Positions 54,139 through 63,625 of a stretch of 64,000 bases of DNA are shown piece after piece (position 1 is the first letter of the stretch; each line of letters opens with the position of its first letter). The notes under the pieces were generated by a model. It was not told where the DNA came from, made no database searches, and saw only the letters and a program-made list of their open reading frames with translations. This stretch comes from CAVTWS01 sp963732655. GTDB lineage: Bacteria > Actinomycetota > Acidimicrobiia > Acidimicrobiales > SHLQ01. The translations under genes and the position numbers were made by a program. The stretch is taken from the NCBI GenBank assembly GCA_963732655.1, contig CAVTAI010000001.1:372001-436000 (forward strand), read 5' to 3'.

Positions 54139-54806
54139 CCTCCGGTCGAAGCCCGGTCTGGGCGATCGTTCTCTCCGCGGGCGCCAGCCTGCGGTACGGT
54201 CGGCCGAAGCAGTTCGAGCGACTCGGATCTCACCGGGTGGTGGACTGGTCGGTGTGCGCAGCCCGCCAGGCGTGCGATGGCGTGGTCGTGGCGCTGCCCG
54301 CCGGACACCGGTGGGACGGCGATCCGGCGGTCGTGGCGGTCACCGGTGGAGCAACGCATGCCGAGAGCGCACGAGCGGCCGTCGCCGCGGTCCCGGCGGA
54401 CGCCGCGATCGTCGTGGTCATGACGGCGAGCCACCCTCTGGCGTCACCTGGCCTGATCCGGCAGGTGGCCGCAGCCGCGGGCTCGCCAGGGATCGACGCG
54501 TCGGTCGCCGTGTACCCGTTCGCCGACATGCTCGTGCGAACCGAGGGTGGTGTGGTCACGGAGGTCGTGTCGAGAGATGCCGCCGTGGTGGCGCAATCGC
54601 CCTCGGCCTTCGACGCGGCCCTCTTGAGGCGACTGATGGCCACATCGACCGAGGTGGCGTTCGAAGTCGAGTTGGTGATCCGCGCCGGAGGGCGGGTGGC
54701 GACCGTGCCAGGAGAGGCCACGAACGTGCACGTCACGACACCTCGAGAGCTCGCCGTCGCCGCCGCTCTGCTTCCGCTGGTGGGCTGGTCCCCCGACCGC
54801 CACTGA
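54135..54806 (+). CDS. IspD-like nucleotidyltransferase with degenerate active site
   Basis: 223 residues with the fold of 2-C-methyl-D-erythritol-4-phosphate cytidylyltransferase. AIVLSAGASLRYGRPKQFER keeps the CTP-loop Arg and Lys, and the terminal NVHVTTPRELAVAAALLPL matches the family end. But the conserved HDAARP motif (Asp106/Arg109 of E. coli IspD) reads MTASHP, and the TDEAS region is replaced by VAFEVEL. The enzyme may therefore be inactive as IspD or act on another substrate. GTG 54135 overlaps the HIBDH stop. The location in a catabolic operon is also unusual for an isoprenoid gene. Confidence 0.62.
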   Translation: MTSGRSPVWAIVLSAGASLRYGRPKQFERLGSHRVVDWSVCAARQACDGVVVALPAGHRWDGDPAVVAVTGGATHAESARAAVAAVPADAAIVVVMTASHPLASPGLIRQVAAAAGSPGIDASVAVYPFADMLVRTEGGVVTEVVSRDAAVVAQSPSAFDAALLRRLMATSTEVAFEVELVIRAGGRVATVPGEATNVHVTTPRELAVAAALLPLVGWSPDRH

Positions 54807-54832
54807 CCGTCGAGGCCCCTCGGGGTCGCCGG

Positions 54833-54838
54833 TAGCCT
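54833..54838 (+). promoter_or_regulatory. Leaderless -10 element for mycothione reductase
   Basis: TAGCCT, 7 nt before the GTG at 54846. The identical hexamer precedes the chorismate synthase start by 8 nt. No ribosome binding site is present. Confidence 0.5.
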
Positions 54839-54845
54839 GACCGCC

Positions 54846-56234
54846 GTGCGCCACCACGACCTCGTCATCATCGGTACCGGCTCAGGGAACTCCATCCTCA
54901 CTCCCGACTTCGATGACTGGGATGTCGCCCTCGTCGAGCGTGACGTCTTCGGCGGCACGTGCCTGAACCGGGGCTGCATCCCGTCCAAGATGTTCGTCTA
55001 CGCCGCGGACATCGCCGAGACGGCGAGGCACGGACCGGCTCTCGGTGTCGCCACCCGTTTCGAGTCCGCCGATTGGCCCGCCATCCGGGATCGGGTGTTC
55101 GACCGCATCGATCCGATCGCCTCGGCCGGCGAGCGGTACCGGGTCGAAGACTCTCCGAACGTCACCGTCTATCGCGGGTCGGCCCGATTCATCGGCCCAC
55201 GCCAGCTCGCGATCACCGGGATGCCCGGCGGCGAGGCCGCCATGCTTTCGGCCGACCACGTGGTGGTGGCGGCCGGCGGCCGGGCCCAGATCCCCGATAT
55301 CCCCGGGCTGGACGCGATCGGGTACCACACGAGCGACACCATCATGCGTCTCGAGGCCCTTCCGGAACGTCTGATCGTGCTCGGCGGTGGGTACATCGCC
55401 GCGGAGATGGCCCACGTCTTCGGCGGTCTCGGGAGCGACGTGGTGATCATCAATCGATCAGAGGCGCTGCTCCGAGCCGAGGACGACGAGATCAGCCGCT
55501 CGTTCACAGACCAGTACCGCCACCGATTCGAGGTGGTGCTGTCGACCCAGGTCCTGGCCACGCGACGACACGGCGAGCGCATCGAGCTCGACATCTCGAT
55601 CGACGGCGATCACACCACGATCGAGGGCGACACCGTACTGGTCGCGACGGGACGAACACCGAACTCCGATGAGCTCGATGTCGCGGCGGCCGGCATCCCC
55701 GTGGACCACGCCGGGTTCGTCGTCGTCGACGAGTTCCAGCGGGCCCGGGCCGAGGGTGTGTGGGCGTTGGGCGACATCTGCAACCCCGCCCAGCTCAAAC
55801 ACTCGGCCAATTTCGAAGCCAAAGCGGTCGCTCACAACCTCGCCCACCCCGAGGCGATGGTGTCCGGGCGCCTCGACCCCATCCCTCATGCCGTGTTCGC
55901 CTCGCCTCAGGTGGCCTCGGTGGGGCTGACCGAACGCGAGGTGCGTGAGCGGGGCACTCCGTACCGGGCCGCGGTTCGGTACTACCGGGACACGGCGTAC
56001 GGCTGGGCCATGGCCGATACGACGAGCTTCTGCAAGGTCATCGCCGACCGGGAGACCGACCTCCTCCTCGGCGCCCACATCATCGGCCCCCACGCCCCGA
56101 CGCTCCTGCAACAGATCGTGCAGGGGATCCGGTTCGGACAGACCGCGACCGAACTCGCTCACGGGCAGCTCTGGACGCATCCAGCGATGCCCGAGGTGGT
56201 CGAACAGGCCCTGTTGGCCCTTCACGAAAGCTGA
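54846..56234 (+). CDS. mtr: Mycothione reductase
   Basis: FAD/NADPH disulfide reductase of 462 residues that keeps mycothiol reduced. DLVIIGTGSGNSILTP binds FAD, GGTCLNRGCIPSKMFVYAAD carries the redox Cys pair, VLGGGYIAAEMAHVFGGLG binds NADPH, and ALGDICNPAQLKHSANFEAK the second FAD site. The C-terminal HPAMPEVVEQAL holds the His-Glu dyad. The overall pattern (SGNS instead of SGG near the start, HSANFEA) is mycothione-reductase-like rather than dihydrolipoamide dehydrogenase. It shows the host uses mycothiol. GTG start, leaderless. Confidence 0.92.
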   Translation: MRHHDLVIIGTGSGNSILTPDFDDWDVALVERDVFGGTCLNRGCIPSKMFVYAADIAETARHGPALGVATRFESADWPAIRDRVFDRIDPIASAGERYRVEDSPNVTVYRGSARFIGPRQLAITGMPGGEAAMLSADHVVVAAGGRAQIPDIPGLDAIGYHTSDTIMRLEALPERLIVLGGGYIAAEMAHVFGGLGSDVVIINRSEALLRAEDDEISRSFTDQYRHRFEVVLSTQVLATRRHGERIELDISIDGDHTTIEGDTVLVATGRTPNSDELDVAAAGIPVDHAGFVVVDEFQRARAEGVWALGDICNPAQLKHSANFEAKAVAHNLAHPEAMVSGRLDPIPHAVFASPQVASVGLTEREVRERGTPYRAAVRYYRDTAYGWAMADTTSFCKVIADRETDLLLGAHIIGPHAPTLLQQIVQGIRFGQTATELAHGQLWTHPAMPEVVEQALLALHES

Positions 56235-56257
56235 CACGCTCGCCGTCAGGCCCAGCC

Positions 56258-56488
56258 TCACGACGCGTCGAGCATGCGCCGGGCTCCCCGGCCCGTAGCG
56301 CCCGCCTGTTGTTCGGGGGTTGGGACGCGGAGCAGATACCCGAGAACATGGCGCCAGCCCGACGCGCACGCCAGGCAGCGGAACACCACCTCGCCCGCGA
56401 CCTCCTCGACCAACAGGTCACGGCCACTGCAGTCGGGACACGCATCGAGCAATCGAGCGTCTGTCGTGATGGAGACATCTGCCGTCAT
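56258..56488 (-). CDS. Small zinc-ribbon protein
   Basis: 76 residues. Two Cys pairs, ACPDCSGRDLL and FRCLACASGWRHVLGY, form a probable zinc ribbon. The ATG 56488 overlaps the universal stress protein stop (ATGA) and is preceded by AAGGAGG; two codons upstream a GTG is also possible. It is the last gene of the GH65-USP-ribbon operon. Role unknown; perhaps a redox- or zinc-sensing accessory of the stress protein. Confidence 0.65.
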   Translation of the reverse strand: MTADVSITTDARLLDACPDCSGRDLLVEEVAGEVVFRCLACASGWRHVLGYLLRVPTPEQQAGATGRGARRMLDAS

Positions 56489-57330
56489 GGGCACCTCCTT
56501 GACGTCGGGAACGGGCCGAGCTCCTCGTTCAGTTCGGATTCACCGTCACTCCATGGTGACGGTATCCGGCCGGGTCGGTTGTCGGGGATGAGCAACAGCG
56601 GTATCGGCGTGTGAACCAACACGTCACGTACCACCTGGGCACGGGGATGGTCCAGAACCTGGTTCCACTCGATGAGGATCATGTCCGCGTCGCACCGCGC
56701 CGCAGTGTCAAGGATCTGGGCGCCGACCTCCCCCGTTTCCATGTGCACGTCATCGATCGTCGGAGCATGGCGGTGCCAGAACTCCTTCGACCACAGGGAC
56801 TCGTCGTCCCAACGGTCCACGAACGACGGAGCCGTCGATCGGTCGAGCACGTGCACGGCGACCAGCGACCGCCCGCTCATCCGGAACCGGTCGAGGAGGT
56901 ACGCGCGCGTCGCCGAGGCCGGGCGGTCATCCTCGACCGGAACCAGGAGTCGCCGTGCGGACCGTCCGCGGACCGATATCTCGGGAGGTACGACGGCCAC
57001 GGGACACCGACAGCTCTGGAGCAGCTGTAGGGCGACGTGGCCGGCCGGCCGACCACCACCGCGGAGCGAACGGATCCCGACGACGACGGCGGCCACGTCC
57101 TCATGCGTAGCTTCCTCGACGAGCCGTTCGAGAACCTCCCCTTCGAGCACCCGGACCGGCATGTCGCCCAGAAGCAGGCTGGCGGATGAGGGGCCGCAGT
57201 GGACGTGGACGATGTCGAGAGCACCACCCAGGACCTCACTCAGCGAGCGGCCCACCTCGATCACCGACGCCGTGACGGGGCCACCGTCGATTGCCGCCAG
57301 CACCCGGGGGTCGCCAGAACGCTCGGTCAT
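56485..57330 (-). CDS. Universal stress protein family protein
   Basis: 281 residues in two Usp-like halves. First half: VLAAIDGGPVTASVIEVGRS, VAAVVVGIRSLRGGGRPAGH, LLQSCRCPVAVVPPEIS. Second half from about 125: RRLLVPVEDDRPASATRAYL, DMILIEWNQVLDHPRAQVVR, LVHTPIPLLLIPD. The G-x2-G-x9-G-S/T nucleotide motif is only partly kept (GIRSLRGGGRPAGH), so ATP binding is uncertain. ATG overlaps the GH65 stop (ATGA). Linking a stress protein to a sugar phosphorylase/hydrolase suggests starvation or osmotic response. Confidence 0.8.
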   Translation of the reverse strand: MTERSGDPRVLAAIDGGPVTASVIEVGRSLSEVLGGALDIVHVHCGPSSASLLLGDMPVRVLEGEVLERLVEEATHEDVAAVVVGIRSLRGGGRPAGHVALQLLQSCRCPVAVVPPEISVRGRSARRLLVPVEDDRPASATRAYLLDRFRMSGRSLVAVHVLDRSTAPSFVDRWDDESLWSKEFWHRHAPTIDDVHMETGEVGAQILDTAARCDADMILIEWNQVLDHPRAQVVRDVLVHTPIPLLLIPDNRPGRIPSPWSDGESELNEELGPFPTSRRCP

Positions 57331-59337
57331 CTCGCCCTCCTCCAGGCGTCAGGGCCGCCCACCAGACGGAGATGGTCGACCGTCGAGGGCCGAGCGGCGC
57401 CAGGCCACCGCAGGCGGATCGGCCCGTCAGCTTGGAGCTCGACCTCGTCGTGGCCGGCCTGCACGTCGATCCGGCGACCGAGAACGGTGCAGCACAGGCG
57501 GAGCCCGTTCCAGGCCGAGGGGAGGCGGGGGTCGAGGTAGGCGGCGTCGTCTCGCACAGCGAGGCCGAGGAACCCAAAGGCCAACGCCTGCCACACCCCC
57601 GCCATGGTCGCAATGTGTATGCCTCCTGCCGTCGTCCCGGTCAGGTCGTCGAGGTCGAGTCGAAGCCCGATCCGGAGCAAGTCCAGCGCCTCGTCCGGTC
57701 GATGGGCCCGGGCCAGCACTGCGGCGTGGATCGCCGGTGAGAGGGAGCTCCCGTGAGCGGTCCTGGGTAGGTAGTACGCCAGGTCTTTCAGGAGCGACCC
57801 CGCCGGCAGCTCCCACGGGACCAGATGGTGGAGCATCACGACATCGGCCTGCTTGAGCACCTGGGACCGGGCGATCGTGGCCCGGCCGAGCAGGAGGTCG
57901 GCGGCGATGGGCGGCTCGGCCACGGCGGCGATGACGGTGGGATCGAGCGAGTCGAACCCAGCGAATTGCTCATGGCGGCCCGAACGGGGCTGGTACCCGT
58001 CGACCAGCTGATCCGCCAGCGCTGACCACTCATCGGCCTCGGTCCGGTCGGGGGTCAGTCGTGCGGCCTCTCGGAGGTGCCAGCGGGTCATCACGTTGGT
58101 GAACGCATTGTCATCGACGGTCTCGTGGTACTCGTCAGGACCGATCACCCCACGTAGGTGCCCGCGCCCGGCGGGATCGAGCTCGACTCGGCTGGCGAGA
58201 TACCTCGCCGTCTCGGTGATGATCGTGGCGCCCTCGCCGTGCAAGAAGTCGTTCGATCCGGTCCACCGGGCGTGGTGGGTGATCGCCCACGCGATGTCGG
58301 AAATTGATGTGAATCTCCTGCTCGCCAGTGAGGATTGGCACGGTGGCACCCTGAACTGTCGTGCCCGACTGCGGAGTCATCTCGCGACCGCTCGATGCGC
58401 TCTCCCACGGATACCGGGCGCCCGGTCGACCCTCGGCGCACGCCCTGTCTCGGGCCGCCTGCAGCCGGTTGGCCCGATAGCGCAGCACGCCCATCGCCGC
58501 CGAGGGGGCGATGGCCGCCAGCACGGGCAGCACGTAGACATCCGCATCCCAGAACACATGCCCGGCGTATGCGGGTCCCGTCAGGCCACGCGGCCCAACG
58601 GCGAGCTCGTCACGGTCGTCGGTGGCCAGGCTCAGGAGGTGGTAGACGGCGAAACGAGCAGCGAGCTGGTCGCGCCGAGGACCTTCGACGGCGACGTGCG
58701 CTCCTTCCCAGAGGTCTCCCCATGCCGCCTCCTGCTCGAGCTCCAACGACGCGCCGCCACCGCCAAGCGCCTCCTGGGCTCGGCGTCGGGCCTCGTCGGT
58801 CCCTGTGGCGTCCGGCCGACGCGTCATCGCCGCGACACGGAGAAACGATCCGGACGACGCCGTCTCGACCGCGCAGATCGTCGCCGACGCATCGGCACCT
58901 CGAAGCACGATGGGGTCACCGGTGTCGTCTCCCCTGCTCACGTCGGCGGTCGAGTCGTCGATCCGGTAGACGCTGACCGCAGGACGAGCCAGGCAGGCCC
59001 AGCGGGTCGTGTGAAGATGCCCACCGCCCTGGAGTTCGATCTCATGTTCGACGATCCCGCGTCGCAGATCGAGGCGCCAGCGGCGGCCTTGACCCTGAAC
59101 CACCGTGGGCAGCCAGCTCCTTCCGCTCTCCAGTGATCCGGGCGGCTCGGGCCCGTAGACACCGCTCACCCGGACCGTCCCGTCGCCTTCGGACCCATCG
59201 GCGCATTCCGTCGTTGCGCGGCTGGCGAACCCGCCACCACTCATGCACAGCAAGGCTTCGACGGCACCGCGGTGCTCGAGCCGGTCGGCCAGCACTATCG
59301 TCCAGTCGGGCGCGAACCGCGGCGTGCCTTTCACCAT
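57327..59337 (-). CDS. Glycoside hydrolase family 65 (disaccharide phosphorylase/hydrolase), one frameshift
   Basis: About 669 residues. N-terminal beta-sandwich (from ATG 59337) leads into the alpha/alpha barrel with GHVFWDADVYVLPVLAAIAP, ARYPWESASSGREMTP and EQEIHINF; one extra base near 58300 then shifts the frame to SDIAWAITHHARWTGSNDFL. LRGVIGPDEYHETVDDNAFT has the general-acid Glu, and QADVVMLHHLVPWELP and TTAGGIHIATMAGVWQALAF follow. Family members phosphorolyse trehalose, maltose, kojibiose or nigerose, giving beta-glucose 1-phosphate; the nearby beta-phosphoglucomutase-like gene supports a phosphorylase. Specific sugar not determined. Divergent from the debranching-like gene. Confidence 0.85.
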
Positions 59338-59454
59338 CGCCCCAATCTCCCCAACTTGTCCCGGCTCGAACCAGGGACGTAGGACCCCTCCTCCACGACC
59401 ATCCGCGTGCTGGAATTGCGGGACGATCCATCTCGGCGGTCGAGGGAGGTCCTG

Positions 59455-61567
59455 ATGTCCACTCCGTGGACCTCGAAATCACCAGGGGTGGGCCTCGGCT
59501 CGGCCGAGACGGTGACCCTCGTCGACGGCAACACCTTCTTCGTCGGGCACATGTCGGGCGATCTGGTCGGTGACTCCGTTGAGGGCCTGTTCATGCTCGA
59601 CACCCGGGTGTTGAGTCGATGGCAGCTCCGCGTGGACGACCACGCCATCGACCCGGTGTGGGCCATCCCGAGCGGGCCGTTCTCGGTGAGTCTCGTCGGG
59701 CGGGTGCCGACCGGCGCGAATGCCGACAGCGACCTCACGGTGGTCCGTCGGCGCCATGTCGGCCGAGGCATGCGCGAGGACATCGAGCTACGCCATCACG
59801 GCCTCCTTCCCCGCCAGGTGATCGTCTCCATCGCCGCCCGGTCCGACTTCGCCAGCCTGTTCGAGGTCAAGGCGAACCACGTCGAGCACCGCACGCTGTC
59901 GACCGCCCGGCTCACCGGCCAGGAGCTGGTCATCACGCCGACGGAGCCAGCTGCGGTAGACGCGCTTCTCGTTCGCTTCGATCGCCGGCCCGACCGTCTC
60001 GTGGGTGGGATCGCCGAATGGGACGTGCACCTCGCCCCAGGAGGGACATTTCACCTCTGTGCGGAAGTCGCCGTACGGGTCGGGGCCGAGGTCCTCGCTC
60101 CCTCCCACCGCTGCGGCGAACCGATCGAGGAGGCCCTGCCCATCGGACGCCTGGCCCATTGGCGCTCGATGAGCCCGACCATCGAAACCGATGACGCCAC
60201 GTTGGACCAAAGCTTCACCCAGGCCATCGAAGATCTGGGCGCGCTCAGGATCTTCGATCCCGATCACGCCGAACGCGTAGTCGTCGCCGCCGGGGCACCT
60301 TGGTTCATGACGCTCTTCGGGCGCGACGCCCTCATCACCGCGTGGATGGCCCTCCTGGTCGATCACCACCTGGCCGGCGGCGTGCTCGCCTCCCTCGCCG
60401 ACATGCAGGGTCAGGTCGACCATCCCGCGACCGAGGAGCAGCCCGGCCGGATCCTGCACGAGGTGCGATACGACGCCCACAGCTCCCGCCTGCTCGGCGG
60501 TCACAACATCTACTACGGGACGATCGATGCCACTCCGCTGTTCGTCATGCTGGTGGCCGAGCTCGCGGCGCTGGACAGGATCTCGTGAACGGATCGCCCC
60601 CTTGCTTCCCGCGGTTGACCGTGCCATCAGCTGGATGGAGCGGATCGGCGACCGTGATGGGGACGGGTTCATCGAGTACGAGCGGCCAACCGAGGCTGGC
60701 CTCGAGAACCAGGGGTGGAAGGACTCATGGGACGGCATCCGCCACACGGACGGCCGCCTCGCTCGAACGCCCATCGCGCTGTGTGAGGTTCAGGGATATG
60801 CGTATGCGGCGTTCCGGGGCCGGGCCGACATCGCCGACCTGTTCAGCGATGTGAGAACCGCGGCGACGTTCCGAGCGAAGGCCGACGCGTTGCGCGAGCG
60901 ATTCGATCGTGCCTTCTGGCTGCCCGAGCACGGCTGGTACGCGATCGGGCTCGACGGGGACAAACAGCCCATCGCCAGCCTGACCTCCAACCTGGGTCAC
61001 TGTCTCTGGACCGGCATCGTGCCGCACAGCCGAGCTGAGCGGATCGGTGACCTGTTCGCCTCCGACCGCATGTTCACTGGTTGGGGGCTGCGCACTCTCG
61101 ACGCGGACGCCAAGGGCTACAACCCACTTTCCTACCACTGCGGCTCCGTCTGGCCGCACGACACGGCTATTGCGATCGCCGGCCTCGCCCGCTACGAGAT
61201 CGATGGGGTGGTGGGCCAACTCGCCGGTGGCCTCCTCGATGCCGCCGCCACCGCTCACGGTCGACTTCCCGAGCTGTTCGGCGGATTCGACCGCTCCGAT
61301 CTCGCCGCGCCGGTCCCCTACCCGGCGTCCTGCTCACCTCAGGCGTGGGCTGCGGCATCTCCTCTTCTCGTCGCTCGCGCCATCCTCGGGCTCGAGCCCG
61401 ACCTGATCCACGGTGTCGTCCGCCTACGGCCACGACTCCCGGCGCGAATGACGACGCTGACCATCGACGGGCTACCTCTCGGCGATCGACGGGTCCGCGT
61501 CGTAGCGACGGCTGGCCGCACCGTCATCGAGGGACTCCCCGTCGGGACCGAGGTGATCATCTCGTGA
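59455..61567 (+). CDS. Glycogen-debranching/amylo-alpha-1,6-glucosidase-like enzyme, one frameshift
   Basis: About 703 residues. N-terminal GDE_N-like domain: LVDGNTFFVGHMSGDLVGDS, EGLFMLDTRVLSRWQL. Catalytic alpha/alpha barrel: APWFMTLFGRDALITAWMAL, EQPGRILHEVRYDAHSS, YYGTIDATPLFVMLVAELAA; one extra base near 60580 shifts to RERIAPLLPAVDRAISWMER, QGWKDSWDGI, NLGHCLWTGIVP and LSYHCGSVWPHDTAIAIAGL. The Asp of FGRDAL and the W-K-DS-D segment resemble GH15/GH63-type active sites. GAGGGAGGT precedes ATG 59455. It probably trims alpha-glucans for the neighbouring phosphorylase route. Its stop overlaps the HAD gene start. Confidence 0.85.
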
Positions 61568-62337
61568 TCGCTCGACCGGACGTGGTCGTCGGTGCTGTCC
61601 TCGACGTCGACGGCGTGGTGACCGACACCGCCTCGCTGCACCTGGCGGCGTGGACGTACCTGTTCGAGGAGCTCTTCGCCGTCCGGTCGGTCGAGCCACC
61701 CTTCACCGTCGACGACTACCGTCGCCTGGTCGACGGTCGCGCTCGGGAAGCGGGCCTGCGAGCGGTCCTCGCCGATCGAGGGATCGAGATCCCGGTGGGA
61801 GAGCCCTCGGATGGCCCGACGTTGACGACGACGAACGGCCTGGCCAAGCGCAAGCAGGACCTCTTTCTCGCCATGGCCGACGAACGCGGGGTCACGGTCT
61901 TCGACGATGCCGTCGTGCTCCTCGACGAAGCCGCACGGCGTCGACTCCCCGTCGTCGCCGCCTCGGCCAGCCGCAATTGTCGGCACGTGCTCGACGTCGC
62001 CGGAATCCGATCCCGTTTCGCCGACGTCGTCGACGGCACCGACGCCGACATGCTCCGTCTCGGCTCCAAACCCGATCCCGCCCTGTTCCTCGAAGCCGCT
62101 CGACGTATCGGGCATCCGCCCGCCGGCCTGATGCTCATCGAAGACGCCATCGCGGGGCTACAGGCCGCACGCTCCGGTGGGTTCGGGCTCGTGGTGGGCA
62201 TCGACCGCATCGGCACCAGCCGCGATGAGCTCCGGCAGGCGGGCGCCCATCGAGTCGTGGGGGATCTCCGCGAGCTCCTGGACGTGCCGGTACGGGTGGG
62301 CGAGAACCTCCCGGTGCCCCTCGGTCACCCGGCCTGA
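61564..62337 (+). CDS. Beta-phosphoglucomutase-like HAD phosphatase
   Basis: 257-residue HAD-superfamily enzyme. The nucleophile/acid motif is VLDVDGVVTDTASLHLAAW, with the cap domain following; motif II is VVAASASRNCRHVLD; KPDPALFLEAARRIG has the Lys, and GLMLIEDAIAGLQAARSGGF the final Asp pair. It fits a beta-phosphoglucomutase converting beta-glucose 1-phosphate, the product of GH65 phosphorylases, to glucose 6-phosphate. The GTG overlaps the debranching gene stop, and GH65 is nearby on the other strand, so the pathway link is strong although the reaction is inferred. Confidence 0.88.
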   Translation: MIARPDVVVGAVLDVDGVVTDTASLHLAAWTYLFEELFAVRSVEPPFTVDDYRRLVDGRAREAGLRAVLADRGIEIPVGEPSDGPTLTTTNGLAKRKQDLFLAMADERGVTVFDDAVVLLDEAARRRLPVVAASASRNCRHVLDVAGIRSRFADVVDGTDADMLRLGSKPDPALFLEAARRIGHPPAGLMLIEDAIAGLQAARSGGFGLVVGIDRIGTSRDELRQAGAHRVVGDLRELLDVPVRVGENLPVPLGHPA

Positions 62338-63473
62338 GCCGAGTACGGTTCACCGGCCCCACGGTCCGACGGGCTCGGCCAGATCACCGCACTCATCGCC
62401 AGGTCGGTCTCGTCGATCGTCCCCGGCGCCGACCATCCGAGGACCCGGCGGTAGAACCGTTCGTGATCCCGGGCCATCCGGCCCATGGCGAACCGTGCCT
62501 CTACCGCGCCCCGGCACGCGCGGCGGTCGATCGTGTGGATCCGATCGAGTCCCGCGATCACTCCGTCGAGATCGCACGCCACCACGCCCGTGACGCCATC
62601 GTCCACGATCTCCGGAGCAGCACCCATGCTCGTCGTCGCCACGGGCGTGCCACAGGCGAGCGACTCCACCATCACCAGCCCGAACGGCTCCGGCCACCGG
62701 ATGGGATTTATCAGTGCGGCGGCCGACCGCAACATCTGGACCTTCTCGACCAGATGGACCTCGCCCACGTACTCGATGTCGGAGGACAACATCGGTGCGA
62801 TCACGCCACGGAAGTACTCCATCTCGGCGGGCTCACGCATCTTCGCCGCGATCAGCAAGGGCCTGCCCACGGCGCGCGCGGCGCGGATGGCATCGTCGAT
62901 CCCCTTGTCCGGGCTCATGCGTCCGAGGAACACCAGGGACTCGCCACCGAGTGCGCTGAAGGGATACTGGTCGAGGTCGATGCCGTGGTGGATCACCGTG
63001 TCGACCAGCACCTCGGCCGGCGCTCTCGCCGCCTGGTCATGAGATATGGCGATGATCGGGATCCGGTGCCTCACGCGTCGGTAGAGGTCCGAGAGGTCGT
63101 CGCCGAACGGTCCGTGATTCGTCGTCACCACCGGCACCGGGTGGAGCTGCGATAGAAACAGTCCGGCCAGCGTGTGGTCGTGCACGATGTCGAGCCCATC
63201 GAGCGCGTCGTAGGCGGCCGCGACGTGCCGGAGCTCGATGACGCACGAGCCTATGTGGTCCGGGTCGCCGCGTTCGAACAGGAAGGCCCGACCGACTGGG
63301 CAGGTCGACTCGCCGGTCGTGAACAGCGTCACCTCGTGGCCGAGCGCCTGGAGACCTCGACACAGGCTGTCGATCACCAGCTCGCTTCCTCCGTAGGCCG
63401 GCGGTGGCACCGGCAGCCACGGCGGCGCCAGCATGCCGATGCGGAGAGGCGTCGCGCCTCTGTGATCGATCAT
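62325..63473 (-). CDS. Glycosyltransferase family 4 protein
   Basis: GT-B-fold glycosyltransferase of 382 residues. The acceptor-side start is RIGMLAPPWLPVPPPAYGGS and GLQALGHEVTLFTTG. The donor side has SLVFLGRMSPDKGIDDAIRA and ALINPIRWPEPFGLVMVESL, with the E-x7-E nucleotide-sugar motif (EPFGLVMVE) and ACGTPVATTSMGAAPEIVDD. ATG 63473 is chosen because the sequence before it does not look like the family. Its 3' end overlaps the HAD gene by 13 bases, tail to tail. It may build an alpha-glucan or glycolipid; donor and acceptor are unknown. Confidence 0.87.
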   Translation of the reverse strand: MIDHRGATPLRIGMLAPPWLPVPPPAYGGSELVIDSLCRGLQALGHEVTLFTTGESTCPVGRAFLFERGDPDHIGSCVIELRHVAAAYDALDGLDIVHDHTLAGLFLSQLHPVPVVTTNHGPFGDDLSDLYRRVRHRIPIIAISHDQAARAPAEVLVDTVIHHGIDLDQYPFSALGGESLVFLGRMSPDKGIDDAIRAARAVGRPLLIAAKMREPAEMEYFRGVIAPMLSSDIEYVGEVHLVEKVQMLRSAAALINPIRWPEPFGLVMVESLACGTPVATTSMGAAPEIVDDGVTGVVACDLDGVIAGLDRIHTIDRRACRGAVEARFAMGRMARDHERFYRRVLGWSAPGTIDETDLAMSAVIWPSPSDRGAGEPYSAQAG

Positions 63474-63611
63474 CTGCCGACAGTAGACCCAGCCCACCAG
63501 GACCTTTGTCCCGAGTTTCGTGACGCGGACGGCCACCAGCGCGTCTATCGGTGTATCGACCGCTGTCCCGGCGACGGAGGTTGAGGCCCGGTCGTGGCGA
63601 TGGCGCCCCGA

Positions 63612-63617
63612 TAGCCT
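63612..63617 (+). promoter_or_regulatory. Putative leaderless -10 element for chorismate synthase
   Basis: TAGCCT, 8 nt before ATG 63626; the same hexamer precedes the mycothione reductase start. The 152-base gap to the divergent glycosyltransferase shows no other signal. Confidence 0.4.
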
Positions 63618-63625
63618 GGACCCTC

